The notes beneath the pieces were generated by a model. That model saw only the letters and a program-made list of their open reading frames with translations. It searched no databases and was not told the origin of the DNA. The translations under genes and the position numbers were made by a program. A stretch of DNA of 64,000 nt, taken from NCBI RefSeq assembly GCF_008124615.1, contig NZ_VNIB01000007.1, forward strand, positions 115,001-179,000, given 5' to 3'. Positions 26,903 through 36,128 of the stretch are shown here, piece by piece. How positions within the stretch are numbered: the first letter of the stretch is position 1; each line of letters starts with the position of its first letter. Source of the stretch: Geothermobacter ehrlichii (lineage in GTDB: Bacteria > Desulfobacterota > Desulfuromonadia > Desulfuromonadales > Geothermobacteraceae).

Positions 26903-27359
26903 CGGCGCGGAAATCCGTTCCCGGCAGGCCAGCCTGGTCTACGACCGGCCCGAGCAGCTGCGCCAGTTCAACAGCAGGGTGCGCCTGTCCGGCGGTTTCT
27001 TCTCTTTCGGATCGGGAAGCGGGCAGATCGACAGGGATGTCAGCAACAAACTCGACCGATTCGCCTCCCTGGTACAGACGATCCTCGACATGCGGCCGGA
27101 CAACTTTCGCTACCGGGTGGTGCTGCTCGACAGCGCCGAAGACGTCGACCGCGTCTACCAGCAGCAGTACGGCATGAAACGCGACTTCATCGCCTTCTTT
27201 TCCCCCAAGACCGACACCATCTACATCTCCACCGCCGACGTCGACCGCAACGTCTTCGCCCACGAACTGGCCCACGCGGTGATTCACCACTACTTTCACC
27301 GCGCCCCGCCGACCAAGATTCACGAGCTGCTGGCGCAGTATGTGGAAAGCCAGATTTGA
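26838..27359 (+). CDS. exported putative zinc metallopeptidase (HEXXH)
   Basis: 173 residues. An N-terminal signal peptide (MHPAHILSVALLSGVLAA, cleavage probably after AAGA) precedes a mature domain with KTDTIYISTADVDRNVFAHELAHAVIHHYF. HELAH is the HEXXH zinc motif, and a Glu further on (HELLAQYVES) may be the third ligand as in gluzincins. The domain is short, as in minimal peptidase families. The start at the ATG at 26838 is inside the second copy of the 149-bp duplication. It follows the SurA-like and HAMP-like genes, which suggests an envelope-quality-control cluster. Confidence 0.75.
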   Translation: MHPAHILSVALLSGVLAAIPAAGAEIRSRQASLVYDRPEQLRQFNSRVRLSGGFFSFGSGSGQIDRDVSNKLDRFASLVQTILDMRPDNFRYRVVLLDSAEDVDRVYQQQYGMKRDFIAFFSPKTDTIYISTADVDRNVFAHELAHAVIHHYFHRAPPTKIHELLAQYVESQI

Positions 27360-27399
27360 GAACCGGGAAAGCCGACTGGTGTCAACCGCGGATGGGGCT

Positions 27400-27521
27400 T
27401 TTAAAACCTGGAAAAACCAAGGGTTTTGTTTTCATCTGCGCGTATCTGCGTGCATCCGCGGTTTGAAAGGTTTTGGTTTTCTGCATGCATCCACGGCGGA
27501 GAAATCACCCATCTTTTCCCA
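27400..27521. repeat. 10-bp-periodic repeat unit (variant)
   Basis: CATCTGCGCGTATCTGCGTG and the following CATCCGCGG, then TTGAAAGGTTTTGGTTTTC, belong to the family seen in the gaps to the right. It separates the convergent peptidase and ligase/TPR genes. Confidence 0.6.
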
Positions 27522-29858
27522 TCACTCCTCCGCCGCAAGAGTCCTGAGCCGTCTGCGGGCGGCCCGGTCGCCGGGACGGAGCAGCAGCACCTGCCGGTAC
27601 GACCTGCGGGCCAGTTCGCGCAACCCGATCCGTTCGGCGTACTGCCCCCGCAGCCGGTGCAGGGCGACATCGCGGGGGAAGGTCCGCGTGCCCTCGTCGA
27701 GCAGATGCAGGGCCTCTTCGTAGCGGCGCCGGTCACCGAAAAAGCGCGCTGCCAACCAGACGCTCCGGCCGCCAGCCGGTTCCGCCAGGGCCAGCGTAAA
27801 GGCGCGCCGGAAAGCCGCCTCGGCCTGCTGCGGCAGCTTGCGGCCCAGCAGGTAACGGGCGTAGGCCAGCCAGCACCGGGACGACTCGGGCAACACCGGC
27901 GCCAGCTCCCGGTCGGAAAAACCGGCAAGAATGAGCAGAGTCAGAACATCACCGGTCTTTTCCGGCGCCAGACGCAGCGTACGGCGCAACACTTCCTGTC
28001 CCGCCTCCCGTCGTCCCTGACGCAACAGCCAGCCGCCGTAGACCATCCCGCGCTCCGGCCGCCGCCGGTCGACCTCGACCGCCAGGCGCATGAGCCTTTC
28101 CGCCCGGCCGCCATCCCCCAGGCCGGCCAGCAGCAGACCGGCCTGCTGCAGCATCTCGCCGTTCAGGGGATTGCGGCGGATCGCCCGGCCATAGGCGGTG
28201 AGGGCTTCGGCGGAACGGCCGAGGGCCAGCCGCAGGTTGCCAACGGCATAGCGATAATCGGCCTGCAGCGGATCGAGACGCGCCGCTTCCTCGCTGGCCG
28301 TGAGCAGACGCTCGAGCCGTTCATCGTCGCGCAGCTGACGCAGATCCCCCCCCTCGGCCGGCGCGAAAGCGAGCAGCCCCAGACAGACGCCCCCCTGAAC
28401 CAGACAGAAAAAGCCCCCCCCGAGCGTCACCGCCAGAAAGGCGGCGACGGACGGTCGCCGGCCGGCATCCAGCTCGGTGGAGCGGCTACCGGCACGGGAG
28501 CGTCCATGCGACACGGCGACCAGCAGTCCCCAGAGAGCGGCGAACCAGAGCAGATTCGCCCCGATGTGCAGATTGAAGTCGGTCAGGCCATGCAGGGCGA
28601 TGGCGGCCAGCCCCGCCAGCACGCCGGGAAAGAGCAGCTGCGGCAGACGCGACCTGCGCCGTCGCCAGGCCCGCCAGCTGGTCGCCAGCAGGCCCACCGA
28701 CAGCCAGCCGACCAGACCGGCGCCGACCAGACCGGCGTCGGTCAGCAACTCAACATAGTCGTTGTGGGCATGATCGACCAGTTTGCCGCCGGTATCCACG
28801 CTCTGGTAGCCGCGGTAGGCGTCGGCGAAGGTGCCGAAGCCGGTACCGAACAGGGGATGATCGCGCCAGAGCCGCAGGCTGTCCCGCCAGTACGCGGGAC
28901 GCTGCTCGTGAATCAGCCCATCGGTACCGCGCAGCCGCTGGAAATCGGCAAAGATCGGATCCCAGCCGAAACCGCCCACCGCCGTCAGCAGCAGGCCGAA
29001 AAAGGCGGTCAGCACCAGGCCGCGGCGCAGGTCGCCGCCGGCAAAGGCCAGCAGCAGCCCGAGCACGATCAGGCTTCCCAGACAGCTGAGGATGCCGCCG
29101 CGCGACATGGAAAGAAAGACGGACAGGCCGCTCGCCAGCGCCAGGGCGCCGTAGATCAGATGCGGGCTCGATTGCGGATCGTTGAAAAAATCGACCAGCC
29201 GTTCCCGCCAGTTGCCGTGCACCACCACCGGCTTGCTGACGAAAAACCAGCACAGGCCCAGGGGAAAAACCATCGCCATCAGGCCGGCGAAATGGTTGCC
29301 GTTGACATAGGTTCCGAAAGGCTGCCCCGCCTCCGCCGGCCAGGGAGCCAGCAACCAGAGAATCCGGCCGTTGGGGAAAAGATCACAGAGAATCGCCAGC
29401 AGGGCGTAGATGCCGGCAAAACCGACCAGGACGCGCAGCACCTTCGCCAGCGCGGCACGGTTGTCGACCAGCTGAACCAGCAGAAAGAAGATTGCGGCGG
29501 CGGAGAAGAGCTGAACGGCCTCGAGCAGGGTCGCCCGCGGATGAACGGACAGGGGCATCCAGGCGTCGGGCCGCAGCTGCCAGACCCCTTCGGCGTAACG
29601 GGCGGCGGCGACCGGCGACAGCAGGCGCAGCAGCACCGGCGGCAGGGGGACGAGCTGCAGCAGCGGCAGCAGAAGCAGCGCGGCCAGCGGCCGGCCGCCG
29701 GGCAGCCGGTAACGATGCGCCCGCCCTCGCTGGGCCTGCCAGAACCAGACGGCGAGCAGCGCGAAAACCGCGCCCTGAATGGCAAGACGCGCCCAGGGGC
29801 CGGTGGTGCCGTAGGCCAGCGGAGCGAGAATCAGGATGGTCAGCAGGACATGGAGCAT
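27522..29858 (-). CDS. O-antigen ligase/polymerase-type membrane protein with C-terminal TPRs
   Basis: 778 residues from the ATG at 29858 (an upstream in-frame start at 29888 is possible but not membrane-like). About 12 hydrophobic segments up to residue 500 include the Wzy/WaaL block: PFGTYVNGNHFAGLMAMVFPL, then LSVFLSMSRGGILSCLGSLI and HPLFGTGFGTFADAYRGYQS ... VDHAHNDYVELLTDAGLVG. The region after about 530 is helical with TPR-type spacing (AYGRAIRRNPLNGEMLQQAG, YLLGRKLPQQAEAAFRRAF). Such fusions are common in exopolysaccharide loci, where they polymerise or ligate repeat units. It is the last gene of the leftward block that contains wza, wzc and the phosphatase. Confidence 0.85.
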   Translation of the reverse strand: MLHVLLTILILAPLAYGTTGPWARLAIQGAVFALLAVWFWQAQRGRAHRYRLPGGRPLAALLLLPLLQLVPLPPVLLRLLSPVAAARYAEGVWQLRPDAWMPLSVHPRATLLEAVQLFSAAAIFFLLVQLVDNRAALAKVLRVLVGFAGIYALLAILCDLFPNGRILWLLAPWPAEAGQPFGTYVNGNHFAGLMAMVFPLGLCWFFVSKPVVVHGNWRERLVDFFNDPQSSPHLIYGALALASGLSVFLSMSRGGILSCLGSLIVLGLLLAFAGGDLRRGLVLTAFFGLLLTAVGGFGWDPIFADFQRLRGTDGLIHEQRPAYWRDSLRLWRDHPLFGTGFGTFADAYRGYQSVDTGGKLVDHAHNDYVELLTDAGLVGAGLVGWLSVGLLATSWRAWRRRRSRLPQLLFPGVLAGLAAIALHGLTDFNLHIGANLLWFAALWGLLVAVSHGRSRAGSRSTELDAGRRPSVAAFLAVTLGGGFFCLVQGGVCLGLLAFAPAEGGDLRQLRDDERLERLLTASEEAARLDPLQADYRYAVGNLRLALGRSAEALTAYGRAIRRNPLNGEMLQQAGLLLAGLGDGGRAERLMRLAVEVDRRRPERGMVYGGWLLRQGRREAGQEVLRRTLRLAPEKTGDVLTLLILAGFSDRELAPVLPESSRCWLAYARYLLGRKLPQQAEAAFRRAFTLALAEPAGGRSVWLAARFFGDRRRYEEALHLLDEGTRTFPRDVALHRLRGQYAERIGLRELARRSYRQVLLLRPGDRAARRRLRTLAAEE

Positions 29859-29888
29859 GAAAATACGCTCAAAGGACGCGGGGCACAC

Positions 29889-30009
29889 AACTCGCCGTAT
29901 GGGTGTTCAGCCATCGATGACACTGATTTCAAAAAACCAAAAACATCCAGCTTTTATCCGCGTTCATCTGCGTCCATCCGCGGCCAAGACCAATCCGCAT
30001 TTTGTACTT
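29889..30009. repeat. 10-bp-periodic repeat unit
   Basis: GATGACACTGATTTC, a short AAAACC-rich spacer and TATCCGCGTTCATCTGCG followed by TCCATCCGCGGCC: left arm, loop and right arm of the intergenic repeat family, filling the gap between the phosphatase and ligase/TPR genes. Confidence 0.7.
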
Positions 30010-30705
30010 CTACCAGTTCCCGTCCAGCACTTTCTGCGGATGATCCACCACCAGTTTCCGCGCCTCGTCCCGACCGACCAGTTTCACCGCCGCCTTCAGC
30101 CCGACGCTCAGGCACGGCGGTCGCCAGTCGGCACTGTGACCGTCACTGGCCAGCAGGTGCACCCATCCCCGCCGCAGCAGGTGGCGGGCGCAGGAACGGG
30201 CCACCGGACCGAAACCGCCGGTCAGGCTTTCGGCGGTGACCTGCACCAGGCCTCCGGCTTCGATCAGCGGCACGATCCGCTCCGGATCGCGGGCCACCCC
30301 CGGGTTGCGCTCCGGGTGGGTGACAACGGGAATCCTCCCCCGCCGGGACAGCTCGAATATCAGCTCCGGGGCCTCCGCCGGCAGGTGGGTATGGGGGAAC
30401 TCGACCAGCAGCGCCGGACCAGGTCCGAGGCGGTAAGCGCAAAGTCCACCGACACCGAGAGACGTGGCGACGTCGGCCCCGGCGATCAGCCGCAGCCCGA
30501 TTCCTTCCCGGTCGAACACCGCCTGCAGCTCCGCCACCCGCGCCGCGATCTCCTCCATGCCCAGGCCGCAAAGCGGCACGTGCGGCGTCGCCGCCAGCAC
30601 GCGGATGCCGTCCGCCGCCGCCCGGCGCGCCATCGCCAAGGCTCCCTCAAGGTCGGCCGGACCGTCGTCGACGCCGGGGAGGATGTGGCAGTGCAGATCG
30701 ATCAT
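30010..30705 (-). CDS. CpsB/CapC-type tyrosine-protein phosphatase (PHP domain)
   Basis: 231-residue cytoplasmic metal-dependent phosphatase. The PHP signature MIDLHCHILPGVDDGP opens the protein, with further metal ligands in AATPHV, and VVTHPERNPG and LASDGHSADWRPP towards the end, all typical of CpsB/YwqE. It dephosphorylates the Tyr cluster of the Wzc-type kinase and so resets polymer-length control. The kinase gene lies about 100 bp upstream in the same direction, the expected pairing. Confidence 0.92.
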   Translation of the reverse strand: MIDLHCHILPGVDDGPADLEGALAMARRAAADGIRVLAATPHVPLCGLGMEEIAARVAELQAVFDREGIGLRLIAGADVATSLGVGGLCAYRLGPGPALLVEFPHTHLPAEAPELIFELSRRGRIPVVTHPERNPGVARDPERIVPLIEAGGLVQVTAESLTGGFGPVARSCARHLLRRGWVHLLASDGHSADWRPPCLSVGLKAAVKLVGRDEARKLVVDHPQKVLDGNW

Positions 30706-30807
30706 GGGCGTCGGGTATCAGGTATCAGGAGCCGGGCACTGGCCGCTGGGGGTTAGGCGCTGAACGCAGGGGGGCCCGACGCCCGCTTTTCGGCGAGAAA
30801 CCAAAAC

Positions 30808-32979
30808 TCAGCCTTCCTGGGCTTCGGGCTCCTCGCCATAGTACGACTGATAATAATACTGGTAATAGTAGTCGCTCTTCTTCAGCTCCAGGGCGTTGAT
30901 CACCAGACCGAGCACCGGCGCGTTGATGTCGGCCAGCGACTTGATCGCCTTGCCGGCCATCTCGAAGGTGGTCTGCCGGGCGCGCACCACCAGCACGGTG
31001 CCTTTGAACAGGCGACTGAGAATGCGGGGGTCGGCCACCGTGAGCAGGGGCGGCGTGTCACAGATGATGACGTCGAAGTTCTTCTCCAGCCCGTCGAGCA
31101 GCTTGCTCATCCGCGCTGAGGAGAGCAGTTCCGCCGGGTTGGGCGGCACCGGCCCGGAAGTGATGATCGCCAGGTTGTCGACCGGCCCCTTCTGCAGCAG
31201 ATCCTCGCCGCTGCCGCCGGCCAGGTAGTTCGACAGGCCGTAGCGGTTGGACAGACCGAACACCCGGTGCAGTCGCGGTTTGCGCATGTCGCCGTCGATA
31301 AGCAGTACCTTCTTTTCCGTCTGCGCCATGGTCACCGCCAGGTTGGCGGCGGTGGTGGTCTTGCCGGCGGCGGCTCCCGGACTGGTGATCAGGATCCGGC
31401 CCGGCGCTCCCTCCGGGGAAGAGAGCATCACCGCCGTGCGCAGGGCGCGGTAGTTCTCGGCGCAACCCGATCGCGGCTGATCGAGCAGCACCCGCTCCAG
31501 CACCTTGTCCTTCTCCTTCCACAGCGACACCAGGCCGAGCACCGACAGGCCGAGGGCCTTTTCCGTCTCGTCCGGATACTTGACGGTGTTGTCGAGATAC
31601 TCGACGAAAAAGGCCAGGCCGATGCCGGCCATCAGCCCGACGATCAGACCGAGCAGCAGATTCTTCGGCTTGTTGGGCAAAACCGGGCCCTCGGGCACCG
31701 ACGCCTTCTGCACGATCCACAGGTTGACCGGCTGGGTCTCCCGGGTGATGCTCTGCTCCTTGATCTTCATCATCAGGGCGTCGTAGAGCTGGCGGTTGGT
31801 CTCCACCTCCCGCTTCAGCACCCCGTACTGGATGAACTTCTGGTTCAGGTTGAGCGCCTCGGCCTTGGTCTTCTCCAGCTGGGCGCGCAGCCCCTCCTCG
31901 GTCGACACCGCCAGCTCGTACTGGTTCTCCAGCGAACGGACGATGCGCTGCACCTCCTGGTCGCGCTTGCGGCGCAGCACCTCCAGGTCCCCCACCACCT
32001 TCTTCATCACCGGATGCTTTGGACCGTACTTGGCCGACAGCTCCCGCACATGCTGCTCCGCCTTGAGGATTTCGGTGCGCAGGGTCTGCATCGCCGGATC
32101 GGAGGCGACGGCAGGCAGAGTTTCGGCCTCTTCCGGACTGTCGACCAGCCGCCGCACCTGGTTGTAGATCGCCTCCTGTTCCTTGCGTTTGGCCTCGGCG
32201 ATCACCAGCTGGCTGCTGATCTGGTTCAGCTTCTGCGGCGTCACCGCCAGCCGGTCCTCGAGGGTGACGATGTCGTTGGCCACCATGTAGGCCTGCAGCG
32301 CCTTCTCCGCCTTGTCCAGCTTCTTGCGCTCCTCCTCCGCCTTGCGGGTCATCCAGTCGAGCGTCAGGCGGGTCGAATCGAGCTTCATGTTCAGGGTCTG
32401 CTCGATGTAGGCCCTGGCCGTGGTGTTGGCCACCCGGGCGGCGAACTCCGGGTTGGGCGAACGGTAGCTGATGGTGACGATGCGGCTGTTCTTGAACGGC
32501 CGGACGGTCAGGTTCTCGCTGATCTCGTCAGCGAGGGCGATCTCCTCTCCCTCGGCATCGACCGCCTCCGGCTCCTCCATCTCGCCCAGAATCACCCTCT
32601 TCACCGTCCGCTTCAGGTCGCGGACCCAGTCGCCGAGCGAAGCGAGCAGTCCCCGCTCGCGGTCGGCCTCAAGGTCGGCGGCGGTCAGCTCCAGCGCCCG
32701 GACCACCCGCAGGGCCACCGCCCGGCTCTTGATCAGCTGGAACTGGGTCTCGTAGAACTCCGGGTCGTAGAGCCGGTACGAGCCCTCCGAACCCAGGCCG
32801 CTGGGGCGGGCCTTTTCGATCAGCACCTGCGTCGTCCCCTCGTAGAGAGGCGTCCTGGCGAAGGTGTACAGGGCCACGGCCACGAAGATCAGGCCGAACA
32901 CGGTCAGCACCAGGTTGCGGCGCTTGCTGATGACGCGCAGATAGTCGCGAAGGTGGATTTCTTCTGAATTCATAGACAC
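30808..32979 (-). CDS. wzc: Wzc-type polysaccharide copolymerase and tyrosine autokinase
   Basis: 723-residue inner-membrane protein. Order: Wzz domain with TM1 (about 19-38, LVLTVFGLIFVAVALYTF), a long periplasmic coiled coil (about 180-400), TM2 (about 440-460, LLLGLIVGLMAGIGLAFFVE) and a cytoplasmic BY-kinase domain. Kinase motifs: Walker A GAAAGKTT at 535-542, A' VLLIDGDMRKP, B VIICDTPPLL. The C-terminal cluster has eight Tyr between 704 and 714, the autophosphorylation sites. It controls chain length and export with Wza. Two in-frame Met codons lie at the start (residues 1 and 3). Confidence 0.96.
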   Translation of the reverse strand: MSMNSEEIHLRDYLRVISKRRNLVLTVFGLIFVAVALYTFARTPLYEGTTQVLIEKARPSGLGSEGSYRLYDPEFYETQFQLIKSRAVALRVVRALELTAADLEADRERGLLASLGDWVRDLKRTVKRVILGEMEEPEAVDAEGEEIALADEISENLTVRPFKNSRIVTISYRSPNPEFAARVANTTARAYIEQTLNMKLDSTRLTLDWMTRKAEEERKKLDKAEKALQAYMVANDIVTLEDRLAVTPQKLNQISSQLVIAEAKRKEQEAIYNQVRRLVDSPEEAETLPAVASDPAMQTLRTEILKAEQHVRELSAKYGPKHPVMKKVVGDLEVLRRKRDQEVQRIVRSLENQYELAVSTEEGLRAQLEKTKAEALNLNQKFIQYGVLKREVETNRQLYDALMMKIKEQSITRETQPVNLWIVQKASVPEGPVLPNKPKNLLLGLIVGLMAGIGLAFFVEYLDNTVKYPDETEKALGLSVLGLVSLWKEKDKVLERVLLDQPRSGCAENYRALRTAVMLSSPEGAPGRILITSPGAAAGKTTTAANLAVTMAQTEKKVLLIDGDMRKPRLHRVFGLSNRYGLSNYLAGGSGEDLLQKGPVDNLAIITSGPVPPNPAELLSSARMSKLLDGLEKNFDVIICDTPPLLTVADPRILSRLFKGTVLVVRARQTTFEMAGKAIKSLADINAPVLGLVINALELKKSDYYYQYYYQSYYGEEPEAQEG

Positions 32980-32982
32980 TTC

Positions 32983-33142
32983 GGGCGCCGGGCACCAGGT
33001 GCCGGACGCGGAATCAGGGGGTCAGATTCGGATGCCAGCCGCCCATCACGCGGATGCGCGCCGACAAAAAACAAAACCTCTATTGCAGCTCTTGCGAATT
33101 ATCCGCGTTCATCTGCGTCCATCCGCGGCTAACAAACCAGGG
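32983..33142. repeat. GGTGCC-rich string plus one 10-bp-periodic repeat unit
   Basis: GGGCGCCGGGCACCAGGTGC at about 32983-33003, then ATCACGCGGATGCGCGCCGA, a spacer, and ATTATCCGCGTTCATCTGCG followed by TCCATCCGCGGCT up to 33132. It fills the wza-wzc gap; no gene seen. Confidence 0.65.
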
Positions 33143-33940
33143 CTAGAAAAAACTCTCCGGCACAACGACCACATCCTCCGGCTTCACGACCATGTTCATC
33201 GGCACCCGGTCGAAAATCTTCTCCTTGCCGTCGGTCTTGCGGATCAGCTTGACCCGGCCGCGGGCGGCGAGGTTGGTGAAGCCGCCGGCCTCGGTGATCG
33301 CCTTGAGCACGGTCATCCCCGGCTCGACCCTGTACGAGTCGGGACTGCGCACCTCGCCGGTGACATAGATCATGCCGGCCTTGAGAATGAAGACATTGTC
33401 ACCGTTCTGCAGAGGGATATCGAGACGGCTGTCGCCGGTTTCGAACAGGCGCTCCAGGTCGACCTGGATCACCTTCTCGTTGCCGCCTTCGAGCCGGCGA
33501 TGAACGGTGGCGGTATCACCGGCGTCCCGGGCCAGGCCGCCGGCCTTGGAGATCAGTTCGAGCAGCGTGGTGGAGCCGGTCAGCTCGTAGAGGCCGGGAC
33601 GCTCCACCTGCCCGACGATCACCACTTTGCTGCTGCGGAATTCCTTGACGAAGACCGAAACCTGCGGATTGATGATGTAGCCGTCACCCAGGGCCGCCGC
33701 CAGTTTCGCGGCGACCTGGTTCACCGTCAGGCCACCGATGTCGAGCTGGCCGATCAGAGGAAAGATGATGCTGCCGTCGCCGCCGACGCGCACCGTGGTA
33801 GCAAGATCGGGATGATCGTAGACCGTGACCTCGAGAACATCCCCGTCGCCGACCCTGTAATCCTTTTCGGCCGCCGCGACGACGGCCAGGTCCAGGCACA
33901 GAACCGCCGCCAGGGCCAGAACAACCACTTTTTTCATCAT
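33143..33940 (-). CDS. wza: polysaccharide export outer-membrane protein (Wza family)
   Basis: 265 residues. An N-terminal signal sequence (MKKVVVLALAAVLCLDLAVVAAA) has no obvious lipobox Cys at the cleavage site. The Poly_export domain follows (DYRVGDGDVLEVTVYDHPDL ... DGSIIFPLIGQLDIGGLTV), then two SLBB repeats (VVIVGQVERPGLYELTGSTTLLELIS and IYVTGEVRSPDSYRVEPGMTVLKAI). It is shorter than E. coli Wza (379) and lacks its C-terminal amphipathic helix. It therefore probably spans only the periplasm and relies on another outer-membrane protein, possibly the beta-barrel protein encoded upstream. Confidence 0.92.
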   Translation of the reverse strand: MMKKVVVLALAAVLCLDLAVVAAAEKDYRVGDGDVLEVTVYDHPDLATTVRVGGDGSIIFPLIGQLDIGGLTVNQVAAKLAAALGDGYIINPQVSVFVKEFRSSKVVIVGQVERPGLYELTGSTTLLELISKAGGLARDAGDTATVHRRLEGGNEKVIQVDLERLFETGDSRLDIPLQNGDNVFILKAGMIYVTGEVRSPDSYRVEPGMTVLKAITEAGGFTNLAARGRVKLIRKTDGKEKIFDRVPMNMVVKPEDVVVVPESFF

Positions 33941-33989
33941 TCCCGGTTCATCCTATTGCAGAAAGCTGTCAATTCAAGTTCATGACAAG

Positions 33990-34356
33990 TGACGGGTGAC
34001 AGGCAGCAGGAATCTTTTGCCGTTGTTCCCTGCCCATTCACTGTCGTGCCAATTAATTTATTGTCCACGTCCATCCGCGACTAAAAACCAAAACCTTTCA
34101 AACCGCCGATGACGCCGATGCACGCCGATTGAAAACCAAAACCTTTATGATTTTTCAGGTTCTACGATTTCATCCGCGTCCATCCGCGTCCATCCGCGGC
34201 TAAACCAAAGATTTTTCTAACCGCCGATCACGCCGATGCACGCCGATTGAAAACCAAAACCTTTATGATTTTTCAGGTTCTATGATTTCATCTGCGTCCA
34301 TCAGCGGCTGACACCAGAGATTTTTCTGCCGCAGATTACGCGGATTCACACTGATT
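33990..34356. repeat. two full 10-bp-periodic repeat units with partial copies
   Basis: CCGCCGATGACGCCGATGCA starts near 34103 and a second CCGCCGAT near 34221 (118 bp apart). Each is followed by GAAAACCAAAACCTTTATGA, then ATTTTTCAGGTTCTAYGATT and a TCCATCCGCG/TCATCTGCG triplet arm. An ACAAGTGACGGGTGACAG string near 33985 recurs in inverted form near 41860. No gene seen in this gap. Confidence 0.8.
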
Positions 34357-35682
34357 CTACATCACCGCCGTCAGGTTCAGATAGGCGGCATTGTTGTCGT
34401 AATCGAAGGTGTCGAAATTCGAGTCGCGCTGCTCGAAGGCATACCCGAAGCTGACGTTGAGCCATTTACGCACGTTCCAGCCGACGCCCAGGCCGCACCG
34501 CAGGTAGTCGTCATCGCGAAAACCGGTCTGGCCGCCGATGGTGATCTGGTCATTGTACTCGTCGCGCAGCCACGACAGGTCCAGCTTCAGACTGGTCTTG
34601 GCGGTCATCTTCCACAGGTAGCCGAGAGAGACGAAATCCGACAGCCGGTCGTCGGTACCTGAGATGTCCGATTCGTTGGTCTGCCGGGTCACCGCCAGGT
34701 TCAGCGACGATTTCGGGGTCAGCTGGTGGCTCAGCTGAAGCTCGCCGATGAACTCGTCCTTGTCGTCGGAACTGCGGTGGTCGAACTTCTTCTGCCCGTA
34801 GCCCGCCTTGACCATGCCGCGCGATTTCGCCGTCAGCTGCCAGCTCAGGCCGGCGAAGTAATGATGCTCCTCGCTGTCGTCCTGGATCTCCCGGTCATAG
34901 CGGATGTCGATATACTCGTACTGGACGAACAGCCTTGTTTTCGGCGTCAGCCGGTAGCCCAGCGCCAGACCACCCTTCAGGTCGTCGCGATCGCGAAAGG
35001 CGTTGCGGGCGTCGTCGTAATCGAGGGCGTAATAGCCGACTTCCAGCCGCAGATCGGTGCGGGGACCGATTTCCCAGGTCACCAGGTCGTTCAGGGTCAG
35101 GGCGGTATAGTCGTCGGTCTGCGGCAACTGGTTGACACCGGTGCTGTAGGGATCGTGGGTATCATCGTAGACCGCCAGCAGGTTCATCCCCAGCCCGCCG
35201 CGCAGGTTGACATCGAGCATCGCCTCGCCGCGCTGGATGGTCTCTTCCTGGTCGCTGAAGTTTTCGTTGCGGTAGAAATCGGCACTGTACCCGCCATACA
35301 GCTGGAAGCGCCGGCCGGTATCCTGCCGGAAACGGGTCAGCGGCATGCCGCCGGGCGTGGTGTTCAGGGTGGTGGTCTTTTCCGGCGCCTGCTTCATCGC
35401 CGGAAAGGCGCCCCAGATGCCGGGAGTGACCACCGTCACCCACTCGTCCTCTTCATTGTCCGGCGTATTGAAGAAATTGTCGGTGTAGATCTGGCCGACC
35501 GAAAGATAGGGGTGCACATAGCCGGTGCGGCCGCCGAAGACGTCACCGGCGCTCTGCGCCTCGAAACGCGGGCCGGCAAGATACCCGCCCGGCGGCGCGA
35601 CCGTCTCATCCGCGGCCGGTCCGGCCACGGGCAACAGACACAGAACGAGCCCGGCAAGGGCCAAAAAACGTTTCATCGACAA
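34357..35682 (-). CDS. outer-membrane beta-barrel protein of the exopolysaccharide locus
   Basis: 441 residues. A signal peptide (MKRFLALAGLVLCLLPVAGPA) starts at the second Met. The rest is a succession of amphipathic strands with Tyr/Asp-rich turns (VHPYLSVGQIYTDNFFNTP, LTPKTRLFVQYEYIDIRYD, LNVSFGYAFEQRDSNF) ending in a hydrophobic C-terminal strand (AAYLNLTAVM). This resembles the BBP2/OMP_b-brl families found beside wza-wzc in deltaproteobacteria. It may form the outer-membrane exit for the polymer, which would complement the short Wza; that role is inferred from context only. Confidence 0.75.
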   Translation of the reverse strand: MSMKRFLALAGLVLCLLPVAGPAADETVAPPGGYLAGPRFEAQSAGDVFGGRTGYVHPYLSVGQIYTDNFFNTPDNEEDEWVTVVTPGIWGAFPAMKQAPEKTTTLNTTPGGMPLTRFRQDTGRRFQLYGGYSADFYRNENFSDQEETIQRGEAMLDVNLRGGLGMNLLAVYDDTHDPYSTGVNQLPQTDDYTALTLNDLVTWEIGPRTDLRLEVGYYALDYDDARNAFRDRDDLKGGLALGYRLTPKTRLFVQYEYIDIRYDREIQDDSEEHHYFAGLSWQLTAKSRGMVKAGYGQKKFDHRSSDDKDEFIGELQLSHQLTPKSSLNLAVTRQTNESDISGTDDRLSDFVSLGYLWKMTAKTSLKLDLSWLRDEYNDQITIGGQTGFRDDDYLRCGLGVGWNVRKWLNVSFGYAFEQRDSNFDTFDYDNNAAYLNLTAVM

Positions 35683-36128
35683 ACCTCCACCCTAAGCACA
35701 CGGCGCCTGAGACACTAGCAGGCCGTTGAAAAACGCCCATCTGCCCCATAAACGCCTTTGATTTTTTCCACCCCCCAAAACCGTACAGGACGCTGATACA
35801 CGCTGATTTAAATCTAAAACAGAATTCCTGCCTTTACCCTATCTGCTGCGTTCATCTGCGTCCACCCGCGGTAAAAACCAAAACCTTTCAAACCGCCGAT
35901 TGCGCCGATGCACGCAGATTGAAAACCAAAACTTTTATGATTTTTCAGACCCTACGATTTCATCCGCGTTCATCTGCGGCCATCTGCGTCCATCTGCGGC
36001 TAAACCAAAGATTTTTCTAACCGCCGATTGCGCCGATACACGCCGATTGAAAACCAAAACTTTTATGATTTTTCAGACCCTACGATTTCATCCGCGTTCA
36101 TCTGCGGCCAAAAACCAAAAATTTTCTT
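35683..36128. repeat. 10-bp-periodic repeat units and a MITE-like half-site
   Basis: AGGCCGTTGAAAAACGC near 35719 resembles one end of the MITE-like element at 3301. From about 35780 there are at least two full units (CCGCCGATTGCGCCGAT near 35893 and 36021, about 128 bp apart) with their triplet CATCTGCG arms. No gene seen. Confidence 0.8.

Noticed and set aside
27426-30239. 937-residue plus-strand open frame across the ligase/TPR gene
   Set aside because: Gln/Pro-rich shadow; membrane segments and motifs are on the minus strand.
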